Shown: positions 33,694 to 41,444 of the stretch, in pieces | How the letters are laid out: each line of letters starts with the position of its first letter | How positions within the stretch are numbered: the stretch's first letter is position 1 | Origin: Curtobacterium sp. MCLR17_032 | GTDB taxonomy: Bacteria > Actinomycetota > Actinomycetes > Actinomycetales > Microbacteriaceae | Assembly: GCF_003234795.2 (NCBI RefSeq) | Contig: NZ_CP126268.1 | Span: 744,001-808,000, forward strand | DNA length: 64,000 nucleotides | Direction: 5' to 3' | Position numbers and translations under genes: made by a program | Notes under the pieces: model-generated | What the model was told of the DNA's origin: nothing | The model's input: the letters and a program-made list of their open reading frames with translations, nothing else | The model's database searches: none

Positions 33694-34737
33694 ATGACTG
33701 AATACACGACAAAGTGGAAGCCCGCCAAGGCGGAGAAGAGGGCCGCAACCGCGCGCGAAGCGCTCCTCCCGGGTGAGGACGTCTGGTTCCTCGGTGTGTG
33801 CAACAATCTCCGACCCTTCATGTCGGAGGTCGCCCTGACCTCGCTCCGAGTGGTCGGTCTCCAGGACCGCTCCATCAACTTCGAGTTGCGGTACGACGAC
33901 ATCGCGAACGTCGTGTTCGATCCCAAGAAGGAAACCGTCGAGGTCACGTCACGCGCGGGAGTTCGCACCGTCCTGAAGATGGTGCCTAAGGCTGATCATG
34001 ACGTGATGTCGCGGTTCGTGGGCGAAGGTCGGTCATCGACACCCCCCGCAGAACTGATGCACGCCGCTGACGCAGCTGCGGATGAAGCCGCTGCGTCCAC
34101 CGCTCGCCTCGAAGCAGCGAAGGGGGCAGAGTGGCCCAACTCGATCGTCAGAGGAAAGCTCGGACGGAAGGCGAGTGAAGCAATCCTGCGCCAGTGCCAC
34201 GACGATGAGCAGCCCTGGTTCATCCTCACCTCCTCAGTCGGCGCTGGCACGCTCGCGGCGTTCGATGACAGAGCAGTCATCATCAAGACAGGTGCCCTGA
34301 CGAGCTTCATGGCTGGCTCGCTGGGAGGCGAGCGCTCGGCGACCTTCCACTTCACCGACATCACGGGCATCGAGTACAACTCCGGCTTTGTGAATGGCGT
34401 GCTGGAGGTGCTCACGCCTAGCTACAGCGGCACGGCGAACCACGACTTCTGGAGCGGTGCCGGCAAGTCCCGCAACTCTGCAGCGTCCGACCCGTACACG
34501 CTGAGCAACGCTCTGCCCTTCGCGAAGTCGGAGTACAACGCCTGCCTCGGGGAGATCAACGAGCTGAAGGCTCGCATCAGCCGAGCAAAGGCGCCCGCCG
34601 TGGTCGTCGCCCCGGCCCCGGCGCCGGCGACCGATGGGCTGGCCGAGCAAATCCAGAAACTCGCTGACCTCCGAACCGCCGGAGTGCTCTCTGACGACGA
34701 GTTCGCCAGCGCGAAGGCTCGCTTGATCGGCCAGTGA
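33694..34737 (+). CDS. PH-like domain protein with C-terminal SHOCT motif
   Basis: 347 aa from the ATG at 33694, with AGAGGA upstream; the longer reading from 33616 is unsupported. Two PH-like beta domains are visible: one near residues 30-115 (MSEVALTSLRVVGLQDRSIN) and one near 180-260 (GTLAAFDDRAVIIKTGAL, IEYNSGFVNGVLEVLTP). The last ~32 residues are a SHOCT motif (LADLRTAGVLSDDEFASAKA), typical of short C-terminal oligomerisation units. Cytoplasmic, role unknown. It heads a run of four closely spaced genes. Confidence 0.75.
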   Translation: MTEYTTKWKPAKAEKRAATAREALLPGEDVWFLGVCNNLRPFMSEVALTSLRVVGLQDRSINFELRYDDIANVVFDPKKETVEVTSRAGVRTVLKMVPKADHDVMSRFVGEGRSSTPPAELMHAADAAADEAAASTARLEAAKGAEWPNSIVRGKLGRKASEAILRQCHDDEQPWFILTSSVGAGTLAAFDDRAVIIKTGALTSFMAGSLGGERSATFHFTDITGIEYNSGFVNGVLEVLTPSYSGTANHDFWSGAGKSRNSAASDPYTLSNALPFAKSEYNACLGEINELKARISRAKAPAVVVAPAPAPATDGLAEQIQKLADLRTAGVLSDDEFASAKARLIGQ

Positions 34738-34805
34738 CAAGCAGCCGCTGGCGCCTTGCGTCGCGAGTGGAAGAGGACAGTTGATCGTGAGCAAGGAGAC
34801 AGTCG

Positions 34806-35537
34806 TTGAACGACGAACACGTGGGGTACGAAACGAAGACCGTGCACGCCATTCGCGGTCGTGAGGGGAAGACGCGGTCGAAGATGGAACAGGACGGGTG
34901 GGAACTCGTCCAGCAGGACCCGGGAGCGCTCCGGTCGAGTCTCGTCTTCCGCCGCCCGAAGAAGCCGCTTCCGCGGAAGGCGCTGATCATCGGCGGTTCC
35001 GTGGCTGCTGTCGCCGTCATCGGGATCATCATCGGAGCGAATACCGAGGGTGAACCTGCGCCGGTTGAGACGGCAACCGCGATCGCGAGGCCGGAAGCTT
35101 CCGCGCGTGCATCCGACTCTGCCGTGGTGACACCTTCGGCCACTGTAACTACAGGAGTGGGAGCCGCCTCCGCCGCGGCTGGTGCCTCAGCTGCGACGGA
35201 CGCCGAGGTGCTCCAAGTCTTCAACGACTACTTCGCGGAGCGTTCTGCGAAGGGGGTCGTCCTCGCCAAAGCCGTGTCTGACGTGCGGTTTGAGAGTGGG
35301 ACCGTGCGAGTGACGTTCGACCCCGCGAAGGCCGGGATCACGAAGGATCAGTTCGACTACATCAACCCGTTTCTAAACCTCGCGAGCTTCGTCGCCAGCC
35401 CGATCGCCTTCAACGACGACGTCGGCAACCGAATCAGGCCCTCCGTGCAGTCGATCGACACAGTGGCGTCAGATGGAACGTCTCTTGGTTCCTTCACGCA
35501 CGACCAGATTCTGGCTCTCAACGAGCTCGAGCGCTGA
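34806..35537 (+). CDS. Single-pass membrane protein with extracytoplasmic domain
   Basis: 243 aa from TTG 34806, chosen because AAGGAG lies 8 nt upstream. The first ~55 residues resemble a small DUF4177-like cytosolic unit (KMEQDGWELVQQDPGALR). A membrane helix follows (ALIIGGSVAAVAVIGIIIGA), then an Ala/Thr/Ser linker and a ~110-aa extracytoplasmic domain (EVLQVFNDYFAERSAKGVVL). Function unknown. Linked to the SHOCT gene by 68 bp. Confidence 0.7.
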   Translation: MNDEHVGYETKTVHAIRGREGKTRSKMEQDGWELVQQDPGALRSSLVFRRPKKPLPRKALIIGGSVAAVAVIGIIIGANTEGEPAPVETATAIARPEASARASDSAVVTPSATVTTGVGAASAAAGASAATDAEVLQVFNDYFAERSAKGVVLAKAVSDVRFESGTVRVTFDPAKAGITKDQFDYINPFLNLASFVASPIAFNDDVGNRIRPSVQSIDTVASDGTSLGSFTHDQILALNELER

Positions 35538-35539
35538 GG

Positions 35540-35851
35540 GTGCTCGCGATGACACAGGTCTCAGCGGTAGCGCAACTGGCGGCGCTCCTCTCCATCGTCG
35601 TCACGGTCGGGCTGTTCGCGTACACGCAAGTCTCGACGATCCGCGCAAGTCGCTCGCACGCGCGGGAGGCGGCGGTGCTTGAGGTGCTCAACGCTCTCGA
35701 CCGGATCACGAGGCGTCGCACTTGGCCGACGGTGGCGAGGCTCTGGCATAAGCCTGAACTGGACTACGCCCTACTCGTCCCGCGACTCCTCGTCGGACTG
35801 CCAAAGCATGACAGGGTCATCGCGACGTGGCTCTCCACCCAAGTGAACTGA
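35540..35851 (+). CDS. Small membrane protein, 103 aa
   Basis: GTG start 2 bp after the previous stop; ATG 35549 is an alternative. One helix near the N-terminus (LAALLSIVVTVGLFAYTQV), then a basic cytosolic region (RRRTWPTVARLWHKPE) resembling short regulatory membrane proteins of prophage or defence loci. No family recognised. The stop is directly followed by the next ATG. Confidence 0.6.
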   Translation: MLAMTQVSAVAQLAALLSIVVTVGLFAYTQVSTIRASRSHAREAAVLEVLNALDRITRRRTWPTVARLWHKPELDYALLVPRLLVGLPKHDRVIATWLSTQVN

Positions 35852-36130
35852 ATGAACGCCGCGCCCACCCACGGCCAGGTCTTCAAGATCGCCCTCGAGG
35901 CGAGCAGTCGCATCGCGAGCTGGCATACCGGCGGGGTGCCGACAGCGTGGTTTGAAGAAGCGGTCCGGGCGCACTCGCCGCGCAAGGCACGCGGAACTCT
36001 CCGAGTGTTCGTGACCAGCACCGGAGCCGCAGCTGGGCTCGTGCTGACCGGCCTGACCGCCAGCGCGGTAGCGGGAGTCGACGCCAGCGTGGCGCATCTA
36101 CGGGTAGAGAAGGCAGCCGGCGACACCTGA
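35852..36130 (+). CDS. Small protein with a late hydrophobic segment, 92 aa
   Basis: The ATG follows the preceding TGA without a gap. The N-terminal half is helical (GQVFKIALEASSRIASWHT). Residues 50-75 are weakly hydrophobic (VFVTSTGAAAGLVLTGLTAS). It is the last of the four linked genes 33694-36130. Unknown function. Confidence 0.55.
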   Translation: MNAAPTHGQVFKIALEASSRIASWHTGGVPTAWFEEAVRAHSPRKARGTLRVFVTSTGAAAGLVLTGLTASAVAGVDASVAHLRVEKAAGDT

Positions 36131-36253
36131 CCGAGCGAGGGCGTGGAACAGAATCCCGAAACCCGTGGAACGCCCGTCGGTACTGGGATCGGCGATCCGC
36201 GCGACCACTGGCATCCGCGAAAAAGCCGAACACCTCGCTCCTCGACGTGTCGA

Positions 36254-36739
36254 TCACTCCACCGAGGAGCGCGGGCGAGCGCTCATCTCGTGGGCGGTCG
36301 CGTCTGCTTCGGTCTCGTAGATCTCGCCCCACGCGATGCTCGTGGGCATGGCATCGACGCGCAGTTCCACGTCAGGCAGACAGATCTGCACGAAGTGCGG
36401 GAACGCGGGGAACGTCCACAGGTCTTCGTCCGCGAACCGACTCCAGAGCAACAATCCTCCGATGCCGAGCGGGTAGCCGAGTTCTTGACCGTTCAGCGGC
36501 GGATCGCAGCTGACCATCAGCGCATGGTGGCCGTTCGGCAGCTCGATCGCTCGTTCCACCTCGCACCGGAAGACGGACGAGAACCGCTCGCTGTCCATGG
36601 ACGAGAGGAAGAAGACTTCTTGCATGTCAGGACGCCCCGTTCCGATGCCGTGCGGGACGACGTACTCGTCGAGACCGACTCGTTTGCCGTCCGGGGCAAG
36701 CGCTGCCTCGTCTCGTGGTTCGATGAGCAGTATGCCCAC
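36254..36739 (-). CDS. Hypothetical protein, 161 aa
   Basis: I start it at GTG 36739, which has AGGGGG at suitable distance; the longer reading to 36853 runs into the divergent gene. The product (VGLDEYVVPHGIGTGRPDMQ, LPNGHHALMVSCDPPLNG, DEDLWTFPAFPHFVQICLPD) has a mixed alpha/beta look, no signal peptide and no known family. Its start lies only 38 bp from the divergent lipoprotein start. Confidence 0.6.
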   Translation of the reverse strand: MGILLIEPRDEAALAPDGKRVGLDEYVVPHGIGTGRPDMQEVFFLSSMDSERFSSVFRCEVERAIELPNGHHALMVSCDPPLNGQELGYPLGIGGLLLWSRFADEDLWTFPAFPHFVQICLPDVELRVDAMPTSIAWGEIYETEADATAHEMSARPRSSVE

Positions 36740-36777
36740 CGTCAGCCCCCTGTGTGACACGTGCGGGTGAGGAGACG

Positions 36778-37296
36778 ATGATCCGCAGGACCCTCGCGGT
36801 GAGCGCGGCCCTCGCAGCCACGGCAGTCCTCCTGACGAGCTGTGCAGGAACACCGGGGCGACCGGACCAGACCGGCGCGACCTCGATCACACCTGATGCG
36901 GCGAAGCAGTCCGTCACCACGTTCGTCGACCGCTCGACGGCGGCGCTCGGCGGGGACTGGACACCCCGGGGAGGCGCCGGGCTCAGCCCGTGCACGACGG
37001 GCGACGGCGACGACGGCGTCTCGTGGGTCCTCATCGTCGACCGCCCGGCAGGGGACGATCCACACGCTGACGTCGACGCCATCGAACGGATGTGGAAGCA
37101 GCGGGGCGTGACAACTGAGCGGTACCAGAGCGGCGGTGCCGATCCGATCGTGGGTGCCCGCGGCGCCGGTGGTCCGACGGCTTCCGTCGACTTCTATGCC
37201 GACCCTCGTGGGTACGCGCTGACGGCGGAGTCCGAGTGCGCCGAGGGTGACTACGCCGACATGGTCCGACGCCAGGGTGACGCGACCGCGGGGTGA
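36778..37296 (+). CDS. Putative lipoprotein
   Basis: 172 aa, ATG behind GAGGAG. Lipoprotein signal with lipobox LLTSC. The mature domain (~145 aa) is polar with two further cysteines (LSPCTTGDGD, ESECAEGD) and the stretch RAGGxT-like GARGAGGPTASVDFYADPRG, similar in plan to actinobacterial LppA-type surface lipoproteins. Role unknown. Directly repeated GACGTG/GCGGGGTGACG motifs follow the stop. Confidence 0.75.
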   Translation: MIRRTLAVSAALAATAVLLTSCAGTPGRPDQTGATSITPDAAKQSVTTFVDRSTAALGGDWTPRGGAGLSPCTTGDGDDGVSWVLIVDRPAGDDPHADVDAIERMWKQRGVTTERYQSGGADPIVGARGAGGPTASVDFYADPRGYALTAESECAEGDYADMVRRQGDATAG

Positions 37297-37375
37297 CGTG
37301 CGCGAGGGGTGACGTGACCGCGGGGTGACGCGAGCGGCGTCTGTCGGCGTCCCCACGGTCCTCCCGTGCAGGAGA

Positions 37376-38896
37376 TCAGTGGCCGGCGCCGAGGTTCCCG
37401 GCGAGGCGGCCGTGGAATGCCTGGCTGGCGTCGTTCATGCCGCGGATGTCGACCCGCTTGCCGTGCTGGTGGTACTTCGTCTCGATCGCGTCGAGCGCGG
37501 CGACGGTGGAGGCGTCCCAGACGTGTGACTTCGTCATGTCGATGACGACGAGGTCGGGGTCGTCGACGTAGTCGAACTGCGTGGTGAGGTCGTTGCTCGA
37601 GGCGAAGAAGAGCTCACCCTCGACCGTGTAGAGGGCGTGCTGCTCGCCGCTGTCGGTCGCCTCGATGCTCCGGGTCACGGAGGTGAAGTGCGAGACCCGT
37701 CGGGCGAAGACGACCATCGCGGCGGTCACGCCGATGATGACGCCGATGGCCAGGTTGTCGGTGGCGACGACGATGACGACGGTGAGGACCATGACGATCG
37801 TCTCCCCGACGGGCATCCGCTTGAGCGTCGAGGGCTTGATGCTGTGCCAGTCGAAGGTGCCGACGGAGACCATGACCATCACGGCGACGAGGGCGGCCAT
37901 CGGGATGATGGCGACCACGTCACCGAGCCCGACGACGAGGACCAGCAGGAACACACCGGAGAGGAAGGTGGAGATGCGGGTGCGGGCACCGGAGGCCTTG
38001 ACGTTGATCATCGTCTGGCCGATCATCGCGCAGCCGCCCATGCCACCGAACAGTCCGGAGGCGATGTTCGCCACCCCCTGCCCGAGGGCTTCGCGGGTCT
38101 TGCGGGACCCGGTGTCGGTGACCTCGTCGACGAGCTTCGCCGTCATCAGCGATTCGAGGAGTCCCACCAGGGCCATCGCGAGGGCGTAGGGAGCGATGGT
38201 CGTCAGCGTCTCGAGGTTCAACGGGACGTTCGGGATGAACAGGGTCGGGAGGCTGTCCGGCAGCTTGCCCTCGTCGCCGACGGTCGGGATCGCGATGGAC
38301 GCGAGCACGGTGACGAGGGTCAGGACGACGATCGCGACGAGCGGTGCGGGGACGGCCTTGGTGAGCCGGGGCAGGATGACGATGATCGCGATCCCGGCGG
38401 CGCCGATCGGCCAGACGAGCCGGTCGACGCCGATGATGTTCGGCAGCTGCGCGGTGAAGATCAGGATCGCGAGCGCGTTGACGAACCCGACCATCACCGA
38501 CCGTGGGACGAAGCGCATCAGCTTCGCCGCTCCCAGCCCGCCGAGGACGAGTTGGAAGACCCCGCCCAGCAGGACGGTGGCGATGAGGTAGTCGAGGCCG
38601 TGGTTCTTCATGACCGGGGCGACGACGAGGGCGATGGCGCCGGTCGCGCCGGAGATCATCGCGGCACGTCCGCCGACGAACGAGATGACGACGGCCATCA
38701 CGAACGCCGAGAACAGGCCGACGCGGGGGTCGACGCCGGCGATGATCGAGAACGAGATCGCTTCCGGGATCAGCGCGAGGGCGACGACGAGGCCTGCGAG
38801 GACCTCACGGAGCAGGATCCTCGGGTTCCGCAGGGCGGACAGGACGGTGGGACTGTGGTGCACCTGGACGGGCACGGACTGCGTGACGGTCGTCAC
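37376..38896 (-). CDS. SulP family anion transporter with STAS domain
   Basis: 506 aa from GTG 38896 (GAAGGAGAACC upstream); the ORF is open 24 codons further but without support. About ten or more membrane segments begin with LLREVLAGLVVALALIPEAI, the SulP signature region. The C-terminal ~110 residues are a STAS domain (LVVIDMTKSHVWDASTVAAL). SulP proteins move sulfate, bicarbonate or related anions across the inner membrane. No carbonic anhydrase or sulfur gene is adjacent to tell the substrate. The 5' leader has an unusual inverted repeat (see 38997). Confidence 0.92.
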   Translation of the reverse strand: MTTVTQSVPVQVHHSPTVLSALRNPRILLREVLAGLVVALALIPEAISFSIIAGVDPRVGLFSAFVMAVVISFVGGRAAMISGATGAIALVVAPVMKNHGLDYLIATVLLGGVFQLVLGGLGAAKLMRFVPRSVMVGFVNALAILIFTAQLPNIIGVDRLVWPIGAAGIAIIVILPRLTKAVPAPLVAIVVLTLVTVLASIAIPTVGDEGKLPDSLPTLFIPNVPLNLETLTTIAPYALAMALVGLLESLMTAKLVDEVTDTGSRKTREALGQGVANIASGLFGGMGGCAMIGQTMINVKASGARTRISTFLSGVFLLVLVVGLGDVVAIIPMAALVAVMVMVSVGTFDWHSIKPSTLKRMPVGETIVMVLTVVIVVATDNLAIGVIIGVTAAMVVFARRVSHFTSVTRSIEATDSGEQHALYTVEGELFFASSNDLTTQFDYVDDPDLVVIDMTKSHVWDASTVAALDAIETKYHQHGKRVDIRGMNDASQAFHGRLAGNLGAGH

Positions 38897-38996
38897 GGTT
38901 CTCCTTCGGTGAGGGAAGCGGACGCTCGGTGCCCGCGGGGGAATGTCGTGGGGCGCTTCGTCGCGCATGCCGATCGCAGGAGGACCAGCGGGATCT

Positions 38997-39054
38997 CAAC
39001 CCTTCCGTCACGAGAGGGTTGACTGGCTCCGACTCTAACGCAACGGAAGGGTTG
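38997..39054 (-). promoter_or_regulatory. Inverted repeat upstream of the SulP gene
   Basis: CAACCCTTCCGT (38997-39008) and its exact complement ACGGAAGGGTTG (39043-39054) are 34 bp apart, with a third partial AGGGTTG between. Lying about 100 bp before the transporter start, it could be a double operator or a large leader hairpin. No regulator is adjacent. Confidence 0.45.
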
Positions 39055-39296
39055 GTGCACAAGTGGGCAACGAAGACGCGACGGCGACGAGTGGGCTGTT
39101 GATGTACCTTGGCGCGGTCGCGGAGCGCGCATCGGCCTCTGCGTCCCGGGGACACGACGTACCGCGGCTGCCGTCCACAGCGCTTCCACGAGTCGCTGAA
39201 CGACGGATGCTGCTCGTCTGCTCAGGAATGTCAGTGGCGTCCGGCGTCATGGACACCAGTTCGCGAAGCCCGTTCGGGTCGGGCCAGCGAGCACCC
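39055..39296. other. Intergenic, no supported gene
   Basis: An 83-codon frame from GTG 39063 ends inside the following hairpin and has no ribosome site or family resemblance, so I do not call it. No other structure seen. Confidence 0.4.
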
Positions 39297-39331
39297 CGGA
39301 GCTGGTACCTGTAGGGCAGGTACCAGCTCCG
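39297..39331. terminator. Hairpin with 15-bp perfect arms
   Basis: CGGAGCTGGTACCTG, loop TAGGG, and the exact complement. It lies 50 bp beyond the stop of the minus-strand TetR gene and probably ends its transcript. Confidence 0.6.
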
Positions 39332-39381
39332 CCCAACTCCGTGATCGGTGCGGCGCCGGTCGGTCGGTCAGCGACCAGCCG

Positions 39382-39951
39382 TCATCCCCCGGCGGTCCAC
39401 GCGGCGGCGACGCTGCGATCGACGGCCCGGCGCCAGCCCTCCGGAGCGCCAGGGTCGTGGCAGGCCATCCCCGCCATCCAGAGCACGGTCATCAGGTCAT
39501 CGGCGGTGAAGTCCGGGGAGAGCACTCCGGCGGCGTGGGCGTTGTCCACGAGTTCCGCTCCGAGTGCCATCGACCGTTCACACGCGTTGATGAGGAGGAC
39601 GGCGTCGGGGTACCGCCGGAGCATCGCGTCGTTCATGGCTGGGTCGCTCCGCTGCAGGTCGATCATCTCGGCGATGAAGGTCTCGAGCTGCGCGCGCGGA
39701 GTGTCCTGGGCCAGTGTCCGTTCCCGGAGGGTCCGGAGCTTCGCGCCCGCGATGTCCGGCACGACGGCGTCGATGAGGTCTTCACGCGAGCCGATGCGGT
39801 TGTAGAGCGTCCCGATGCTCACACCGGCTTCGCGGGCGATGTCCTCCAGCGGCGCGGAGAGCCCTCGCTGTGTGAAGACCGCGATGGCGGCGGCGCGCAG
39901 CTTCTCGACGTTCGCCTGCGCATCTCGACGCAGGCGGGGGGCGGTGCTCAC
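39382..39951 (-). CDS. TetR family regulator
   Basis: 189 aa from GTG 39951; the longer open frame overlaps the divergent gene and is not used. The HTH is canonical: AAIAVFTQRGLSAPLEDIAR, then EAGVSIGTLYNRIGSREDL. The ligand domain (FIAEMIDLQRSDPAMNDAML, then LMTVLWMAGMACHDPGAPEG) is like those of regulators paired with oxidoreductases. It is divergent from an SDR gene, with two operator palindromes in the gap, so it very probably represses itself and the SDR. Confidence 0.9.
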   Translation of the reverse strand: MSTAPRLRRDAQANVEKLRAAAIAVFTQRGLSAPLEDIAREAGVSIGTLYNRIGSREDLIDAVVPDIAGAKLRTLRERTLAQDTPRAQLETFIAEMIDLQRSDPAMNDAMLRRYPDAVLLINACERSMALGAELVDNAHAAGVLSPDFTADDLMTVLWMAGMACHDPGAPEGWRRAVDRSVAAAWTAGG

Positions 39952-39968
39952 AGCGACTCCGAAGGATC

Positions 39969-40017
39969 TTGAGGGCGTCCTCAACATAGGCTCAAGTGGA
40001 TTTGAGGACGACCTCAA
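39969..40017. promoter_or_regulatory. Two TTGAGG-N4-CCTCAA operators
   Basis: TTGAGGGCGTCCTCAA (39969-39984) and TTGAGGACGACCTCAA (40002-40017) are 33 bp apart centre to centre, about three helical turns. They lie between the divergent TetR and SDR genes and are the likely TetR binding sites. Confidence 0.8.
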
Positions 40018-40066
40018 CTTACCGCACCGACACGAGGTCCCCCAGCGGGCCGCGGAAGGACGCACC

Positions 40067-40732
40067 ATGCCCCTCATCACGATCATCGGAGCAGGACCCG
40101 GCCTAGGGCTCGCGATCGCCCGGGCATTCGGGCAGAAGGGCTTCGATGTGGCTCTCGTGGCCCGCGACCGATCGAAGGTGGACGCCCTCGCCGCACAGCT
40201 CACCGCGGAGGGCATCCAGGCTCGCGGGTTCACGGCCGACGTCGGCGCGCCCGACACGATCCGGGCCGCACTCCGCTCCATCCGGGAGACGCTCGGCCCG
40301 ATCGACGTCCTGGAGTTCTCCCCGGCCGACCGGACTCTGGAGTCGGTCGATGCCGTGGACGTGACGATGGAGAACCTGCAGCCGCAGATCGACTTCTACC
40401 TCGGAGGCGCCATCGCGGCCGTCGGTGAGGTCCTGCCGGACATGGTCGCCGCGGGTTCCGGCACGGTGCTCGTGACGACCGGCGGCGGTGCACTTGCGCC
40501 GACGCCGGTCCGCGGGAACGTCAACATCGCCGCGGCGGGGCTCCGCAACTGGACGCTCAACCTCAACGCGGCCCTGGCGGAGAAGGGTGTCTACGTCGGC
40601 TTCGTCGCCATCACCGCACTGATCGGAGGTGGGCGACCGGATGCCGAGCCGGCGGTCATCGCGCAGTCCTACGTGACGCTCCACGACGAGCGGCGGGACG
40701 CCGAGCTGCACTACGTCGCGTACGACGGCTGA
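40067..40732 (+). CDS. SDR-fold protein lacking the usual catalytic Tyr-Lys
   Basis: 221 aa, ATG behind GAAGGA. The Rossmann start is clear (ITIIGAGPGLGLAIARAFGQ) with a following ARDRSKVDALAAQL that fits NADP(H) choice. The NNAG position reads LEFSPADR. Where SDRs have Ser, Tyr-x3-Lys, this protein has VLVTTGGGALAPTPVRGNVN and IAAAGLRNW, so neither Tyr nor Lys is in place. It may bind nucleotide without classical reductase chemistry. Controlled by the divergent TetR. Confidence 0.85.
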   Translation: MPLITIIGAGPGLGLAIARAFGQKGFDVALVARDRSKVDALAAQLTAEGIQARGFTADVGAPDTIRAALRSIRETLGPIDVLEFSPADRTLESVDAVDVTMENLQPQIDFYLGGAIAAVGEVLPDMVAAGSGTVLVTTGGGALAPTPVRGNVNIAAAGLRNWTLNLNAALAEKGVYVGFVAITALIGGGRPDAEPAVIAQSYVTLHDERRDAELHYVAYDG

Positions 40733-40742
40733 CGCCTGGTGA

Positions 40743-41378
40743 TCACTCGCCGCGGCTGCCGCTGTCGCCTCCAGCGCCTGCGGCGGCCGCGGCGAACGAC
40801 CGGAGCGTGGCGACCTGCTGCGCGGTGCTCGGCGGATCGGCTGACATCTGCCACGTCGACACCAGCGCGATCATGCCGCCGATCGTGAACGTGCGTGCGT
40901 CCCCGGTGAGTGCGATCTCTGGTCGGTGACGACCGTGGTCCGACTCGGTCAGCCACGTCGTCATCGCCGACGCCAGCACCTCGGCGACGCGCTCGCCGCG
41001 TGGGATGGCGCGGAGCTTGTCGAAGAACTCCCGATCCGCTCGCCCCGCGGTGAGCAACGGTTCGATGCCGCGCGCCCGGACTGCGTCGGTGAGGGCCTGC
41101 GGGAGGTTCGCCGCACTCTGGTCGAGCGGCAGCCAGTCATCGAGCAGCCGGCTGATCCAGAGGTCCGTGGCCAGGTCCCCGACGTTGCCGTAGTGGTTGT
41201 GGAGTGCCTGTCTGCTCAGGCCGGCTCGCTGCGCCACGGCGCTCATCGGGATCGTCTCGCCCTTCGGTGCCTCGGACACCAGGGCCGCCAGTGCCCGGAT
41301 CAGGGCCGCGCGGGTGCGGGTGACACGCGGGTCCACGCGCTGGGCCCCGAGTGTCGCCGTCTTCGTCGGGTCGGGCAT
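40743..41378 (-). CDS. TetR family regulator
   Basis: 211 aa from ATG 41378 (GGAG upstream). HTH: IPMSAVAQRAGLSRQALHNH, then YGNVGDLATDLWIS. The C-terminal region is helical with a Gly/Ala tail. It converges on the SDR gene (10 bp between stops) and is divergent from the membrane protein at 41445, which it presumably controls; GATGTACG and CGTCATC half-sites lie in the 66-bp gap near 41407-41423. Confidence 0.88.
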   Translation of the reverse strand: MPDPTKTATLGAQRVDPRVTRTRAALIRALAALVSEAPKGETIPMSAVAQRAGLSRQALHNHYGNVGDLATDLWISRLLDDWLPLDQSAANLPQALTDAVRARGIEPLLTAGRADREFFDKLRAIPRGERVAEVLASAMTTWLTESDHGRHRPEIALTGDARTFTIGGMIALVSTWQMSADPPSTAQQVATLRSFAAAAAGAGGDSGSRGE

Positions 41379-41444
41379 GACTCCATCTTGCCAGAGCTCG
41401 ACCACTGATGTACGTTCGTCATCTATTGGACAACTGTAAAGGAA

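Noticed and set aside
38897..39000. SAM or other riboswitch ahead of the SulP gene
   Set aside because: The leader has an inverted repeat but none of the conserved riboswitch core motifs that I know.
37637..39022. 461-codon plus-strand frame over the SulP gene
   Set aside because: Asp/Gly/His-rich shadow; the minus strand is a clear SulP transporter.
39063..39314. 83-codon frame between SulP and TetR
   Set aside because: No ribosome site, no family and its stop lies inside a terminator hairpin.
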